DNA of 64,000 bases from Dipteris shenzhenensis (taxonomy: Eukaryota > Polypodiophyta > Polypodiopsida > Gleicheniales): the NCBI GenBank assembly GCA_047967505.1, contig CM106539.1; one strand, written 5' to 3'. Positions 43,361 through 55,000 of the stretch are shown piece by piece. The notes below the pieces were generated by a model that worked only from the letters and a program-made list of their open reading frames with translations, was not told where the DNA came from and made no database searches. Numbering within the stretch: position 1 is the first letter of the stretch; each line of letters starts with the position of its first letter. The translations under genes and the position numbers were made by a program.

Positions 43361-44030
43361 TCAATGCTCCACTCTCGTGTAACTATGCGGGAACCAGCTA
43401 ACTCTACTTGTAAGCCCCCCATATGAGGAGAAGGCATTTGAGTAGCTCGGATATCTGGTAGGTCCTGGTTTGGAAACTAGATGGGGGCCATGTGTGGCCT
43501 AATGGTTGGACAGCTTCAGATAGAGTTGGCACACTGCCAACTAGGCTACATACAAGTGCAGGAGGGTATTCCATGACTGACTGCACTGAGGGTAGATGGA
43601 GCATTTTCTAAGGTAGCCCACTCTCGAGCTACGGGGCCCGTTTGGAGCCCTAGATTATCTTAGATGGCTCTGGGTCGAACAAAAACCATAGGTAAGTTGC
43701 TCTATTCTATGCCATGGTTCTAACTTGTGGTCAGTGGCCTATTTTGAGACCGACCTCCAGTCAACCGTTTTGATCCCAATTGGGTCTAACCGACTACGAC
43801 TGGTAGCTATATAAGAGCAAGCCTGTGAAGCCCATTATCATTACTAGCTATAGCAACCACGATTCCTTAGCATCTAGCCTCCATCCTCTACTGTTTCCAG
43901 CATGCCATCAAAGCTTCTCACACAAGAGTGCATGGCTGGGAAGCAGCACCATCTATTGTATCAGTTTTACAATAATCAAAATTTTGATTATGTTATCTAT
44001 TCAGCACAGACATTGTATTGTTTTCTTACA
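43361..44030 (+). mobile_element. Probable 5' LTR region of a Copia element
   Basis: The sequence directly before a primer site at 44031. The end TTTTCTTACA suits an LTR ending in CA, and AGCTATATAAGAGCAAGCC (43806-43824) is a TATA-like promoter. The left LTR boundary is not identifiable, and no 3' LTR is present because the element is truncated. Confidence 0.45.
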
Positions 44031-44042
44031 TGGTATCAGAGC
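44031..44042 (+). other. Copia primer binding site
   Basis: TGGTATCAGAGC matches the 3' end of plant initiator methionine tRNA, the standard Copia primer site. It sits between the LTR-like end and the gag ATG at 44101. Confidence 0.88.
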
Positions 44043-44100
44043 TTGGGCTCTAGCAAGAAGATTTGGTATTGTGTTTCTATTTGCAAGCAGATTGTGAGAG

Positions 44101-45548
44101 ATGGCTCAGCCCACAAGACTACGAAACCCACCGTTCGATGAAAGCAAAAAGTTGGACGGCACTAACTACCCACTCTAGAAGTTCAAAATAAAGACCATCC
44201 TAAGTGCATATGAGCTTTCGAATACTGCTACTAGGGTGGACGTGAAGCCGGTTGTGAGACTGAATCCAGCGAATGCAAGACAACAGATAGTACCAACTAT
44301 GGATCAGATTCTTGCATGGAAAAGAAGAAATGTAGATGCACTGTGTTCTATTGTCTGTAGTGTAAGTGATTCTATCATGGCATTAATTCAACATGTCACC
44401 ACAGCGGAGGAGGCATGGACGGTCTTGAAAATTTAGTACGAGACCATGAATCAGACACGGATTCAAAATCTAGAGACTCAACTCACGAATGAGAAACTAT
44501 CTGAGTCTGAAACGGCAGAGAAGTTCATCACTAGGGTGAAGAATCTGCACGATTAGATGACTGCGATTAGCATCACCATCACCAGTGAGAATCTAGCACG
44601 AAGGTACATACGGATTCTCCCACCAAAGTACGACGGTCTTGTTATGAAATTGAATATGCAGAATAGAAATCCACCCCTCAACTTTGAGGATTTCAGTGCA
44701 ATGCTGCTGGAGCAGAAGATGCGTCAAAAGATGAGGACTGGAGAAGATTCGACTTCTCGGCTAGATCAAAGAAAGGTAAGGGTAAGGACTCTGGTAACCC
44801 ATCCTCTTTTGATGATAAAAAGAGAAAGAAGAAGATCAAGTGCTTCTATTGCAACAAGGCAGGGCATAAGCAGAATGAGTGCCAGAAGAATATTGCAGAT
44901 GAGAAGAATGGAGTAAAGAAAGAGTCCAACAACAACATGCAGGAAGTACTAGTAGAGCTGTTTGTAGTAATTGAGGAGATTTGCATGGAGGCAATTCATG
45001 TACTTGTAGATGAACCTTGGATTATTGATAGTGGTGCATCATGCCACATGACCAGTCGTAAGGATTGGTATGCCTCTCTACCTATGGTAGGGAATGACAT
45101 CCTGGTAGCAGTGGGCAATGATGCAAAATGTCTAGCAAAAGGAAAAGGTATGATTGCTCTCAAGTCAGATGGAGTTGTAAAATAGTTGTCCAATGTTCTT
45201 TATGTGCTAGATATCAAGAGAAACTTGTTGTTCATTTCTGCAATCATGGATTGGGACCTCAAAGTTCACTTCGATAAGAATGGCACACAGATTTTGGATC
45301 TTCAAGGGAAGGTCATTGGTAAAGGTACACGGCGCAACAACATCTACGAACTCTCAGCTTTCAGTGCTCGAGCCAATGTGAGCAACACTAAACTATGGCA
45401 TGAGAGGTTTGGTCATCTAAACCTTAGTCATTTAAAGGAGATGCATAAAAGTGGAATGATTGTAGACCTACTAGAAATTACAAATTTGCCTGATGTATGT
45501 GAAGCTTGCATGATGGGCAAGCAACATCGAACCTTAAACCCCAAACCC
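44101..45548 (+). pseudogene. Copia gag-pol, truncated
   Basis: The gag frame starts at 44101 and has in-frame TAG codons at 44176, 44434 and 44554, then a frame change near 44757. After it come the zinc knuckle CFYCNKAGHKQNEC (44841-44882) and the aspartic protease motif WIIDSGASCHMT (about 45019-45054). A fourth TAG lies at 45183. The pre-integrase finger (LWHERFGHLNLSHLKEM, then VCEACMMGKQH) follows. The element stops within this finger at about 45533, where telomere-like repeats begin. Integrase core, reverse transcriptase and RNase H are missing. It cannot move by itself. Confidence 0.88.
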
Positions 45549-46075
45549 TAAATTCTACACCATAAACTCTAACCTATAAACCCTAATTTCCAAACCCTAT
45601 GATGTAAATCCTAATCCCTAATCCCTGATCCCTAAACCCTAGCCCCTAATCCCTAAACAGTAAATGTTAATCTTGACTCTCTAAACCCTCAACCCTAACA
45701 AATAAAATCGAATCCCTAATCTCTAAACCTTAAACCCTATCTCCCAAACCCTAAACCCTAAACCCTAACCCCCAAACCCTAGCCCCCAGACCCTAAACCC
45801 TAAACCCTAAACCCTAACCACTAAACCCTAAATCCTAAACCCTACTCCCCAAACCCTAAACCCAAACCACCAAACCCTAAACCCAAACCGCCAAACCCTA
45901 AACCCTAACCCCCAAACCTTGAACCCTAAACCCTAACCCCCAAACCCTAAACCTTAAACCCTACCCCTAAACCCTAAATCCAAACCATCAAACCCTGAAA
46001 CCCTAAACCCTAACTCACAAACCCTAACCCCCAAACCCTAAACCCAAACCACCAAACCCTAAACCTTTAATCCTA
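45534..46075. repeat. Interstitial telomere-like tract (CCCTAAA)
   Basis: About 540 bases of CCCTAAA and close variants (CCCCAAACCCTAAAC, CCACCAAACCCTAAA). This is the plant-type telomere repeat, reading toward the chromosome body on the right. It is degenerate, especially 45550-45730. The left edge abuts the broken Copia element directly. Confidence 0.85.
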
Positions 46076-46129
46076 TGAGTGTTTTCAGTAATATCATTTA
46101 TTTAAGTAATAATTTTAATTAGGATTCAT

Positions 46130-46700
46130 AAGTAGGAGTGGAATTGATATTAGGAATGTGGGAATGGGAGTGGGAGTTGGGAGGGTGGTAGTGGGAGAAA
46201 GGGAGAGTGGGAGTGTGGAAGTGGGAGTGGGAGTAGGAGAGGGGAGGTGGGCATGGAGTTGGAGAGGGAGTGGTATTGTGGGAGGTGGGGATGGGGGTGG
46301 GGGTGGGAGTGGGAGTGGGAGAGGCAGTGGGAATGGGGGAGGTGGGGATGGGGGTGGGAGTGGGAGAGGGAGTGGGAATGGGGGAGGTGGGGTGGGGTGA
46401 GGGTGGGAGGATGGGAGTGGGAGTGGGAGGGGTGGGGTGGGAGGATGGGAGTGGGAATGGGGGAGGTGGGGGTGCGAGGATGGGAATGGGAGGGGTGGGG
46501 TGGGAGGATGGGGGTGGGAGGATGGGAGTGGGAGTTGGAATGGGGGAGGTGGGGATGGGAGAATGGGAGTGGCAAAGGGAGTGGGAATGGGGGGGGAGGG
46601 GTGGGGGTGGGAGGATGGGAGTGGGAGTGGGAGGATGGGAGTGGGAGTGAGAGGTGGAGGTGGGAGGATGGGAGTGGGTGGGAGAGGGAGAGAAGATAAT
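46130..46700. repeat. GGGAGTGG-rich polypurine lead region, unit 3
   Basis: A minisatellite of GGGAGTGGGAGT, GGTGGGAGGAT and GAATGGGGGAGGTG phrases, all purine plus T on the plus strand. It matches the composition of the unit 1 lead region. Open frames on both strands are low-complexity and not genes. Confidence 0.75.
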
Positions 46701-46769
46701 GTGATAGAGAGGCCAATGGGAGAGGAGATAATGATATAGAAGGACCAATGAGAGAGAAGCACTTAAAAC

Positions 46770-46910
46770 CCTAGTTTTTCTTATATATACTCTCCTCCTC
46801 TCATTGTTTCTCTCATTTCAACAAGGAAGAGCAAGAGGAGAAGCAAAAAGAGGAGCAAGAGCAAAAGCAAGCACAAGCATAGACCTCAACTTTCTTCCAG
46901 GTACTTTTTT
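46770..46910 (+). promoter_or_regulatory. Promoter-like module and splice donor, polypurine unit 3
   Basis: CTAGTTTTTCTTATATATAC (TATA-like at 46781-46790), then TCTCCTCCTCTCATTG and CTCATTTCAACAAGGAAG, a purine leader, and TTTCTTCCAG|GTACTTTT (donor at 46901). Same order as units 1 and 2. Confidence 0.6.
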
Positions 46911-46939
46911 TCAGATTTGTATTCTTTGAAATTTTATTA

Positions 46940-47514
46940 TAGAGAGAGAACTTAGAGAGAGAGAAAAGTGAGGGAGAGACTTTTAGAGAGAGTGTGTAAG
47001 AGAGAGAGTCTTGCTGCCTCGGTAGCAAAAGAGAGAGAGAGGGAGGGAGAGAGAGGAGAGACTTTTAGAGAGAGAGAGAGAAAGAGAGAGGAGAGATGTT
47101 TAGCGAGAGAGAGAGGGTGAGAGGTAAAAGAGAGAGAGAGAGAGAGAGACTGAGAGAGAGAGGGGAGGCCCATGCATGAGGAGAGAGAGAGGGGGGCCAT
47201 GATAGAGGAGAGAGAGAGAGAGAGGGAGGGAGAGAGCCATGAGAGAGAGAGACGAGAGGGAGAGAGAGGGGAGAGAGAGAAAGGACTGCGCGAGAGGAGA
47301 GAGAGGTGAGAGATAAAGGGAGAGAGAGAGGGGGAGAGGGCTACGGGAGAGGCGAGAGACGAGAGGGAGAGAGAGGCGAGAGAGAGAAAGGGAGAGAGGG
47401 AAAGGAGAGAGAGCGCGAGAGGAGAAAAGGGAGACAAGAGAGAGAGAAAGGCGAGATGAGAGGGAGAGAGAGAGAGCACGAGAGAGGGAGGGGGAGAGAG
47501 AGGGGGGGAGGCAC
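46940..47514. repeat. GA-rich polypurine body, unit 3, part 1
   Basis: GAGA and GGGAGAGA on the plus strand, with stem phrase GCTGCCTCGGTAGC at 47013-47026. Interrupted at 47515 by MITE copy 2. No gene. Confidence 0.75.
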
Positions 47515-47761
47515 CTCGGGGGGGTCACTCATCATATGTAACCCTATCACGTGAGTTCAATAGAAGGATATTTTTTATTCCTAAAATTTATAGAAATAAA
47601 TATACATAAGGGACTATTTAAAATACTTTTGGAAAAAATTTACAGATTTGTATAGAAAAGGGGTACATTTTATTAACAAAAAAATTTACAGATAAGGGAT
47701 TTTAAATATAGGCCTTGAACGCACGTGATATAGAGGGTTTATACATAGTGACCCCCCCGAG
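47515..47761. mobile_element. MITE copy 2 (247 bp, 8-bp TSD)
   Basis: Ends CTCGGGGGGGTCACT and its inverse. The flanking duplication is GGAGGCAC (47507-47514 and 47762-47769). It is highly similar to copy 1 and inserted in purine repeats. Confidence 0.92.
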
Positions 47762-47769
47762 GGAGGCAC

Positions 47770-47966
47770 AACGTGAAGGAGAGAGAGAGAGAGAGGAGAG
47801 AAAGAGGCACGCTGCCAGAGAGGGGGGAGAGAGAGAGAGAGAGAGAGAGTATGGGAGAGGCGCGCTACTGCAGCAACGCACAAGAGAGAGAGAGAGGAGA
47901 GAGTGGGGGGAGAGAGAGAGAGAGAGAGAGCAAAGAGAGGAGAGAAAGAGAGGAGCGCGAATGAGG

Positions 47967-48029
<63 letters not shown>

Positions 48030-48126
48030 CAAGGGTGGAAGAGAGAGAGAAGACAAAGAGAGGCGAGAGAGAGAGAGAGAGAGAGAGAAAGGAGAATGTG
48101 GGAGAGGCACGCTACCACAGTAACAT

Positions 48127-48160
<34 letters not shown>

Positions 48161-48251
48161 AGAGGAGAGTGGGAGAGAGAGATGCACTACAGCGGCAGTG
48201 GCAGCATGAGAGAGAGGAGAGAGAGCAAACAGAGGAGAGAAAGAGAGGGGG

Positions 48252-48299
<48 letters not shown>

Positions 48300-48323
48300 C
48301 GAGAGAGTGGGAGAGAGGCACAC

Positions 48324-48367
<44 letters not shown>

Positions 48368-48458
48368 AGGGAGTGAGGAGAGATTGGGAGGGAGTGCGAG
48401 AAAGAGAGGAGAGAGTGGGAGGGAGAGAAAAAGAGAGAGAGAGGGGTATGTGGCCACG

Positions 48459-48500
<42 letters not shown>

Positions 48501-48618
48501 TGGAGAGAGAGAGAGAGGAGAGAGTGGGAGAGCGAGAGAGAAGAGAGAAAGGCACAACACGCGAGCGAGAGAGAGAGAGAAAAAGAGAGGAGAGAGTGGG
48601 AGAGAGAGAGTGTGGGAA

Positions 48619-48672
<54 letters not shown>

Positions 48673-48806
48673 ATGAAGTAAGAGAGAGAGAGAGAAAGAG
48701 AGGAGAGTGTGGGAGAGGTGCGCTACTGTGGTAGCACGGGAGAGAGAGAGAGAGGAGAGAGTGGGGGGAGAGAGAGATAGAGAGCAGAGAGAGGAGAGAA
48801 AGAGAG

Positions 48807-48858
<52 letters not shown>

Positions 48859-48870
48859 TGGGAGAGAGAC
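47770..48870. repeat. GA-rich polypurine body, unit 3, part 2
   Basis: Continuation of the GA field after the MITE. Stem phrases: GCTACTGCAGCAAC (47865-47878), GCTACCACAGTAAC (48111-48124), GCACTACAGCGGCAGTGGCAG (48184-48204) and GCTACTGTGGTAGC (48722-48735). Low-complexity open frames only. Confidence 0.75.
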
Positions 48871-49002
48871 TAGCCATACACTGTAAGAGGCACATCTATA
48901 GACGTTCTCCGATAGTCTTTGTTATGTGTTCTTCCCTTTCCCCTTCCTTTTCCTTCTCTTTCCCTTCCCCTTCCCCTTCTAAGAAAAGGATTGCATATTG
49001 AA

Positions 49003-49152
49003 TGATGGAAATAAGTGATTGCATGAATGATGGACAGGGATTGCATGAATGAAGAAAGGTGTTGCATGAATGATGGAAAGGGATTGCATGATTGAAGAAA
49101 GGGATTGCATGAATGATGGAAAGGGATTGCATGATTGAAGAAAGGGATTGCA
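49003..49152. repeat. 22-base tandem repeat
   Basis: Units like GGATTGCATGAATGATGGAAA, alternating with GGATTGCATGATTGAAGAAA, repeat about six times. Noncoding. Confidence 0.8.
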
Positions 49153-49775
49153 TTCTCTTTTTCTCTCATTTCTCCTCTCTTTCCTTCTCTTTTCTCCTCT
49201 CTTTCCTTTTCTCTTTTTCTCCCTTTTATCCCCACTTTTTCTCTTTTCAATTTCTCTCTTATCTCCTCTCTTTTTCTCTCTTATCTCCTCTCTTTTTCTC
49301 TATTTTTTTCTCCTCTCTTTTCTCATTTTTCTCCTCTCTTTTTCTCTCTTTTCTCCTCTCTTTTCCTCTCCTTTCTCCTCTCTTTCCTTCTCTTTTCTCC
49401 TCTCTTTTCCTCTCTTATCTCCTTTCTTTTTTCTCCTCTCTTTTCCTATCTTTTCTCATCTCTTTCCTTCTCTCTTTTTCTCTCTTTCCCTCCTCCCTTT
49501 TCTCCTCTCTTTCCTTCTATCGTTTTCTCTCTTTTATCCTCACCTTTTCTCTCTTTTTCCTTCTCTCTTTTATCCTCTCTTTCCTTCTCTTTTCGTCTCT
49601 CTTTTTCTCTCTTATCTCCTCTCTTATCTCTCTTTTTTTCTCCTCTCTTTTCCTCTATTTTCCTCTCTTTTCTCCTCTCTTTCCTCCTCTCTTTTTCTCT
49701 TTCCTTCTCTCTCCTTTCTTTTTTCTCCTCTCTTTTCCTCTCTTTTCGTCTCTTTCCTTCTCTCTTTTTCCCCAT
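49150..49775. repeat. Pure pyrimidine tract
   Basis: About 620 bases of C and T on the plus strand (TCTCTTTTCTCCTCTCTTTCC-type) with few exceptions. All three forward frames are open for long stretches, but as low-complexity Ser/Leu/Phe. It lies in the leader of the TNPA-like pseudogene, as a similar tract does in copy 1 (21275-21420 and 23090-23290). Confidence 0.8.
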
Positions 49776-49788
49776 GTGAAGTTTTAAT

Positions 49789-49876
49789 AGCCTGACATTG
49801 AGCAAGCAGATACAGACTTTTGTCACTCTAATTTAAAGAATGCACGAGTCTGTAAATGCTTGCTTAATGTCAGGCT
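49789..49876. repeat. 30-base imperfect inverted repeat
   Basis: Arms at 49789-49818 and 49847-49876 (left arm starts AGCCTGACATTGAGCAAGCA), matching at about 27 of 30 positions, with a 28-base loop. It lies between the pyrimidine tract and the TNPA-like ORF. Confidence 0.75.
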
Positions 49877-49958
49877 GTCACTCTATTTTGTCTTTTGCAT
49901 CTCATTGACGAGGGCATGCTCGATGGTAATCTTCTTCTTTTCTTTTCTTCAGTTCATC

Positions 49959-51352
49959 ATGTGGCCAGGAAGCTCTTCAGCCTCACCTGATCTTCTGGGT
50001 GCCATCATTTTGGGGCACCCTCCCACTCCTGCGGAGTTATACACATACATGACGGGTACTACAAGCACCCCCTAGGAGTCGGCAGTATAGACACCAAACC
50101 ATCCCAACCCCACACTAGTTGAGATTACCCCAGTGGAGTTGAGACAGCCCAGCCAGCTATAGAGCCGAGCCTGTTCTCCCCCCCTGTGGTTAGGAGGTCC
50201 TTCTGCTTCGCAAGGCCACCAACGTACTCCTGTGCCATCGAGAGTCGCTTCTAAAGCTACGAGTGGCCAACGTACTCCCGTGCAGTCGAGAGTTGCTTCT
50301 CCAGTTACGAGTGGGCAGTGTACTAGCTCGACACGATAGGACAATAGGCATAGTAGCAGGGAGAGCGGTGGGGGATGCATGGCACAGTGCTTGGGGGGGG
50401 GGTAGTGGTGGGGACAGGGATGATTCAGATGATGGAGATGTGCCAGAGGGTGATGGTACAATCTTCTATGACATCACTCAGACAAGAGACATCTTGATGG
50501 ATGCACGGGGGAAGGACATCATGGCCTTCATGCACTCTGTAATTGCTAACAACTACAGATATTGCTTTATTCACTACAAAGACCATCCAAAAAAGTTGAC
50601 TGATGAGACCCTCGTTGCTTTTCGCTCTAGGTATCCCAATCCCCCCAATGTTCAGCTCACAGATAAATGAGCATGTTATGATACTTGGCAATAAAAGATC
50701 TTTGCTTAAGAGGCAGTCCACTAGTCAAGATTGCTAGGAGAGAGGGAGGTCAACCACCAAGGGGCCAGTAGCCCCACACCACTCACAAGCATGAGTGGAA
50801 GAAAGCAATGAAGGTAGTGAAGGCAGACCCCAGTTTGTAGCACATGAAGGCAAGAAGGATCTAAATGGAGCAATATGAAAGCGTGCATTTTGGAGCAGGG
50901 GGTGTTGAATCATGGGAAGCACAATTTGTAAGTATCGATCTCAAATTATATTGTTTATGTAGTTTATTAGGAGGTTGTTTCTTTGTACTAACCCTCTACA
51001 AATTGTGTCATCTTGCAGCTTGATATCGTGGGCAAGTACCCTACTCGTATCGAGACATCCTACTACCACCACCATCGCAGAGGAGATACATGGAGGCACT
51101 TCTATGATGATGGGTTGATTAATGAGGAGCAGTATATTTGGGCTACTAGAGTGCCCCCAGGTATTTAAAAGTAATTAAATAATATCAATATTGTAAATAA
51201 AGATTTGATTTTTCATACATTGATACATGTTGTCCCTCATTTACAGGGCCCTACGGCTGATCAGGAGGAAGAAGATGAGGAAGAAGGGAGTGAAGAAGGG
51301 AGCAAAGAAGGGAGCAAAGAAGGGAGCGAGGACATGGAGAGATTAGATTAGT
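49959..51352 (+). pseudogene. TNPA-like protein remnant
   Basis: The best part is the open frame ending at 50670. It has LVAFRSRYPNPPNVQLTD, matching LKLRFPNPPNVEFNN of the intact TNPA-like protein. Further on, HFGAGGVESWEAQF (about 50889-50930) matches HFGAGGRYAFEATV and is likewise followed by a GTAAGT donor. Two later exon-like pieces (51019-51160 and 51247-51350) end in an acidic Glu/Gly/Ser repeat like the intact protein's tail. Early stops (such as 50073) and frame changes show decay. A 48-base repeat coding for a QRTPVPSRVAS-like peptide occurs twice near 50220-50320. Confidence 0.6.
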
Positions 51353-51560
51353 CGTAGAAGTAGTGCTAGCTACCCTTTTTTGTACTTGAAGCCACTGGCT
51401 TGGCTTCGTGCTTCTCTTGTATATACACTCCTCTTATTTTTTGTACTTGAAGCCACAGGATGTGGCTTGGCTTCGTGCTAGATGTACATACAAGCACTTT
51501 TTGAGCTATGAATTAATATACACTCCTTTTATTTTTTTGGCTTTCAATTTCCCTTTGCAA
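51353..51560. repeat. Short tandem duplication after TNPA-like remnant
   Basis: The phrase TTTTTTGTACTTGAAGCCAC...GGCTTGGCTTCGTGCT is present twice (51378-51412 and 51437-51480), each followed by TATACACTCCT. Probably 3' untranslated sequence. Confidence 0.55.
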
Positions 51561-52030
51561 CGTTCTCTCAATGAATGCCTTGTGAAAACATTTTGGAGTT
51601 GAAATGTTTTATTCGAAATTGTAATCGTCGGCTATAGATGTGGTTGCAATCGTGCTAATTAAAATGCAGTTGGCTGTAAGAATTGAATTACACAATGTGG
51701 AAATGGGATTCTTGTAACTACATAGCATACACAACATACACAGCATTCTGCTCAACCACACAAAATTCTGCTTTTATTAACAAAAAAGATTCAGTAGAGC
51801 GTTTATAAGCACGTTTATAAACCCGTCTATATATGCATCTTTCTATTTTTTTAAAATTTTTAGCAGACCGGCTATTTGCACATCTAGATGCGTGTCTATA
51901 GGCACGTTTGTATGCTATATAGATGCGCCTATAGATGCGGGTCTAAAGATGCACCAATAGATGTGCCCGTAAGTTTTTTTTAAGTTAAGAAAATGCGTCT
52001 GTGTGTGCGTTGGATGGACAAAAGTAGTAG

Positions 52031-55000
52031 AGCAACATCCTTGTCTCTATGCACCTATACATCTCATACTCTAGCCACATTTCCATTGAAAGCTTAAAAA
52101 AACTCAAAAAGAACCCAGTGGATTACACAGCTCAAGACAAGCTCTCCAATTGACTGAGATCAAAAGATCAAAAAATACATAGAAGACCCATGAAACATAA
52201 AACTCTAGAAAATGACAACTTCAGAACAACATAACTACCATGAACACTTCCTGATAGCTCAAGGTATAAACAACCCTACATGCTATGAACCCACACCCCA
52301 CAGGAGAACTTCTTTCAACCATCATCATGATCGTGAAACCAAAAGGGATTGTCCCATCAACATCAAGTAAGTGCATTAACTTCCAGTAGCATGATCACAA
52401 AATTATCATAGGATGTGCAAGCCCTTCATACATGTTCCCAATGGTCTTCATGCCAATTCTTCAATCTTCAAGTGCTACTGTCACACCTTTTAGAAACCAA
52501 CTATGCAAGCATTCTCCACAACTTCTATTTGACACCATGCACAACCATTTAAGGACTTTATACATTTCATATACAAGATGTCTGTTCTTCACAAGCTCTC
52601 AACGAAATTCTTTAAGTTTTGGGTGAGCCAAGCTCCCTTAATCATAGGTCGCAAGCAATTGATGAAGCTTTATGACCAACTAGGGCTTCTCTTCTGAGAT
52701 ATGTCATCAAGGCACCCCCTGTGATTTCAGTTCCTCAAACACACAACCGAGAGCTACGACCCTCCCCAAATAATTAAAGCAACAAAAGTGACATTACATT
52801 CTATGGTAGAGGACCATGAGACTACCTTCTTGCATATCATGACATGATCACGACAACTGCAAGGGGAACTACTGATGAGTACCTTGGATTACACCCTCAT
52901 TGCAAGTACACAACAATGAAGAAAATATATAGAACCAAGGAAAGCAATGGCAATGAACACAACAAGAGAAGATCATGCTCTCCCTTCCATTGCCTTACAT
53001 GATGAGGGCCATTGATTCCTTTTAGAGACAAAAATGAAGATTCCTTTTAAAGGAGAGCAAGAGACTTGCACATCGATTCCTTTCAAACACAACAACCTCA
53101 TAGGTACTCTCCTACTCATGGTGCCTTCTCTCTATCACCCAAGGTATTCTCCCCAAGCCTCCATAGTAGCGACGCTCTGCCACATCAGAGATGCAACCAA
53201 GTCCCCAAGCTCTCCACACAAGCATCCGTCAACCTCTTCAGCAAGATTTCCCATTCCATCATCTGAGGTCCTCTCAGCTATGACCCAACACACCTACTTC
53301 CTCTGATCCATACATGCAGAGCTCTTACCACAGTCTCGCCTTCATGATACCCACATCGCCATGATCCTCCAGCCACAACAAACTCCTACAGCCTCTCTCC
53401 AGTTGTTCACAGGGCACCTGGAGCCCTTCTTCTCCAAACTTGCATAATAGTGTTGCTCCCAGTAAGAACTAACTATGCCTCAACTTCTTCTCCTCTGTCG
53501 CCCAAGCCCATCCTTCAAGAAGCATCTCTGTTACTTGTCTCGCCTTCTCACGGACTCACGGACTCGTGTCACCCAAGGTTCTCTAGACCTTCTGCATAGC
53601 GATGCCCTTGCCATCCAAACCGCTCCCTCCTTCACAAGTGCTCCCTCCAATAGCTATCACAAGAGCAATCGACTCCCTCCAACAAAGCTACAGCCTCTCG
53701 TCAAGAAAATTTGACAAAAAAACTCTAGCATTCATCTCGCAACCATATCACCCCTGTCGCTCGGGTTATGCCTTCACAAGATCATAATTCTCCCCAGACT
53801 CTCCACCCGATGAGCTTCATGCCACATGCCTCTCCACGAAGCAGCTTGCCATCAGCCCGCGTGATGATCAACCCGTGCTCTCACTGCACACCACCCCCAT
53901 CACCTATCTCCTTCACACAATGATCATAGCCTCACAGCTTCCCTACTCCTCATGGAGCACACACCTTCCTTCCTCTCAGGTCCTCTCCTCCCCCTTAGTA
54001 GAGATCCCCAGCCAAGTCCCGAAGCTCCTCCCCCTTAGTAGAGATCCCTAGCCAAGTCCTGAAGCTCCCATAGTAAGAGCAATCGATGACCCTTTCAAAC
54101 AATCACGTCCCCCAGCTCCCAAGAGCCACCTCGCCATTCAGAAGCTTCTCGCCTTCATCCTCACATAGCCACAATTCATGCATGCCTTTTTTGATATGAG
54201 CCACATCATCACATTATTTTCACCACTCTTCCACCCTTCCTTCAAACTATACCAAGGCCATTAATGCCAAAAATCCACATCATCACATTATTTTCACCAC
54301 CCTTCCACCCTTCCTTCAAACTATACCAAGGCCATTAATGCCCAAAATCCCTACCTTTGATAGACCCTTTGCAAATACACTTAAACTAGGCATTTAATGC
54401 ATGCATCCCACACATGGCATCACATACTTCACCCTCATTCATACATCAATGTCCATATGTCATTACAAAACGAGACTACAACCACACATGCCCAAATGAA
54501 TACTCAACCAACCAACACCGTAGCATTGGATACTATGTGCTCTGGAGTGCCTACTATGCCCACACCTTGGGCTCATCATTTCCCTTGCACATACACTTCC
54601 ATCAAAGCCTAAAGCTTGATTGCCACATATAACCACACATCCATGACTCCTACACTGAGTACATGAGTGATCCCATGACTTCACCACAATACGGAACTCC
54701 ACTCATGACACTATGAACACTTGGTAAAGGGCTACTATGATGGACATATGTCATCCATGATCAACACCTTCACTCTGGATACCATGATGTACTTGAAAGT
54801 TGCTTACACAAGATCTGATTGAATGCCAACAAGCACACACACAAGTTGAACATCACACATGTACACATGTACAAGATGAGTTTGGGGTTTTCAAAAATCT
54901 TCACACAGCATTTGTGGGTGTTTTGTGTTGTTGTGATTGTTGCTTTTTTGACTTTCATAAAGCACTTGCAAGAGTTGTGGTATGGACCAAAGATCATATG

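Larger units (their letters stand above)
48879..52030. mobile_element. Decayed CACTA-like element, copy 4 (tentative)
   Basis: Begins CACTGTAAGAGGCACATC and carries a TNPA-like pseudogene (49959-51352) after a long pyrimidine leader, the plan seen in CACTA copy 1. Near the right end (51790-52010) phrases such as TCTATAGGCACG, TATAGATGCGCC and AGATGTGCCCG recur, resembling TCTATAGACG at the left end. No TNP2 gene is present. The right terminus and target duplication were not found, so the right limit is approximate. Confidence 0.4.

Noticed and set aside
45534-46075. Possible true chromosome end
   Set aside because: Repeats are degenerate and there is non-telomeric DNA on both sides, so it is interstitial.
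46115-46762. Minus-strand Pro/His/Ser-rich open frames of about 200 codons
   Set aside because: Produced by the GGGAGTGG minisatellite in three frames at once; not a gene.
49113-49795. Three overlapping plus-strand open frames of more than 200 codons
   Set aside because: Pyrimidine tract artefact: all three frames are open and encode only Ser, Leu, Phe and Pro.
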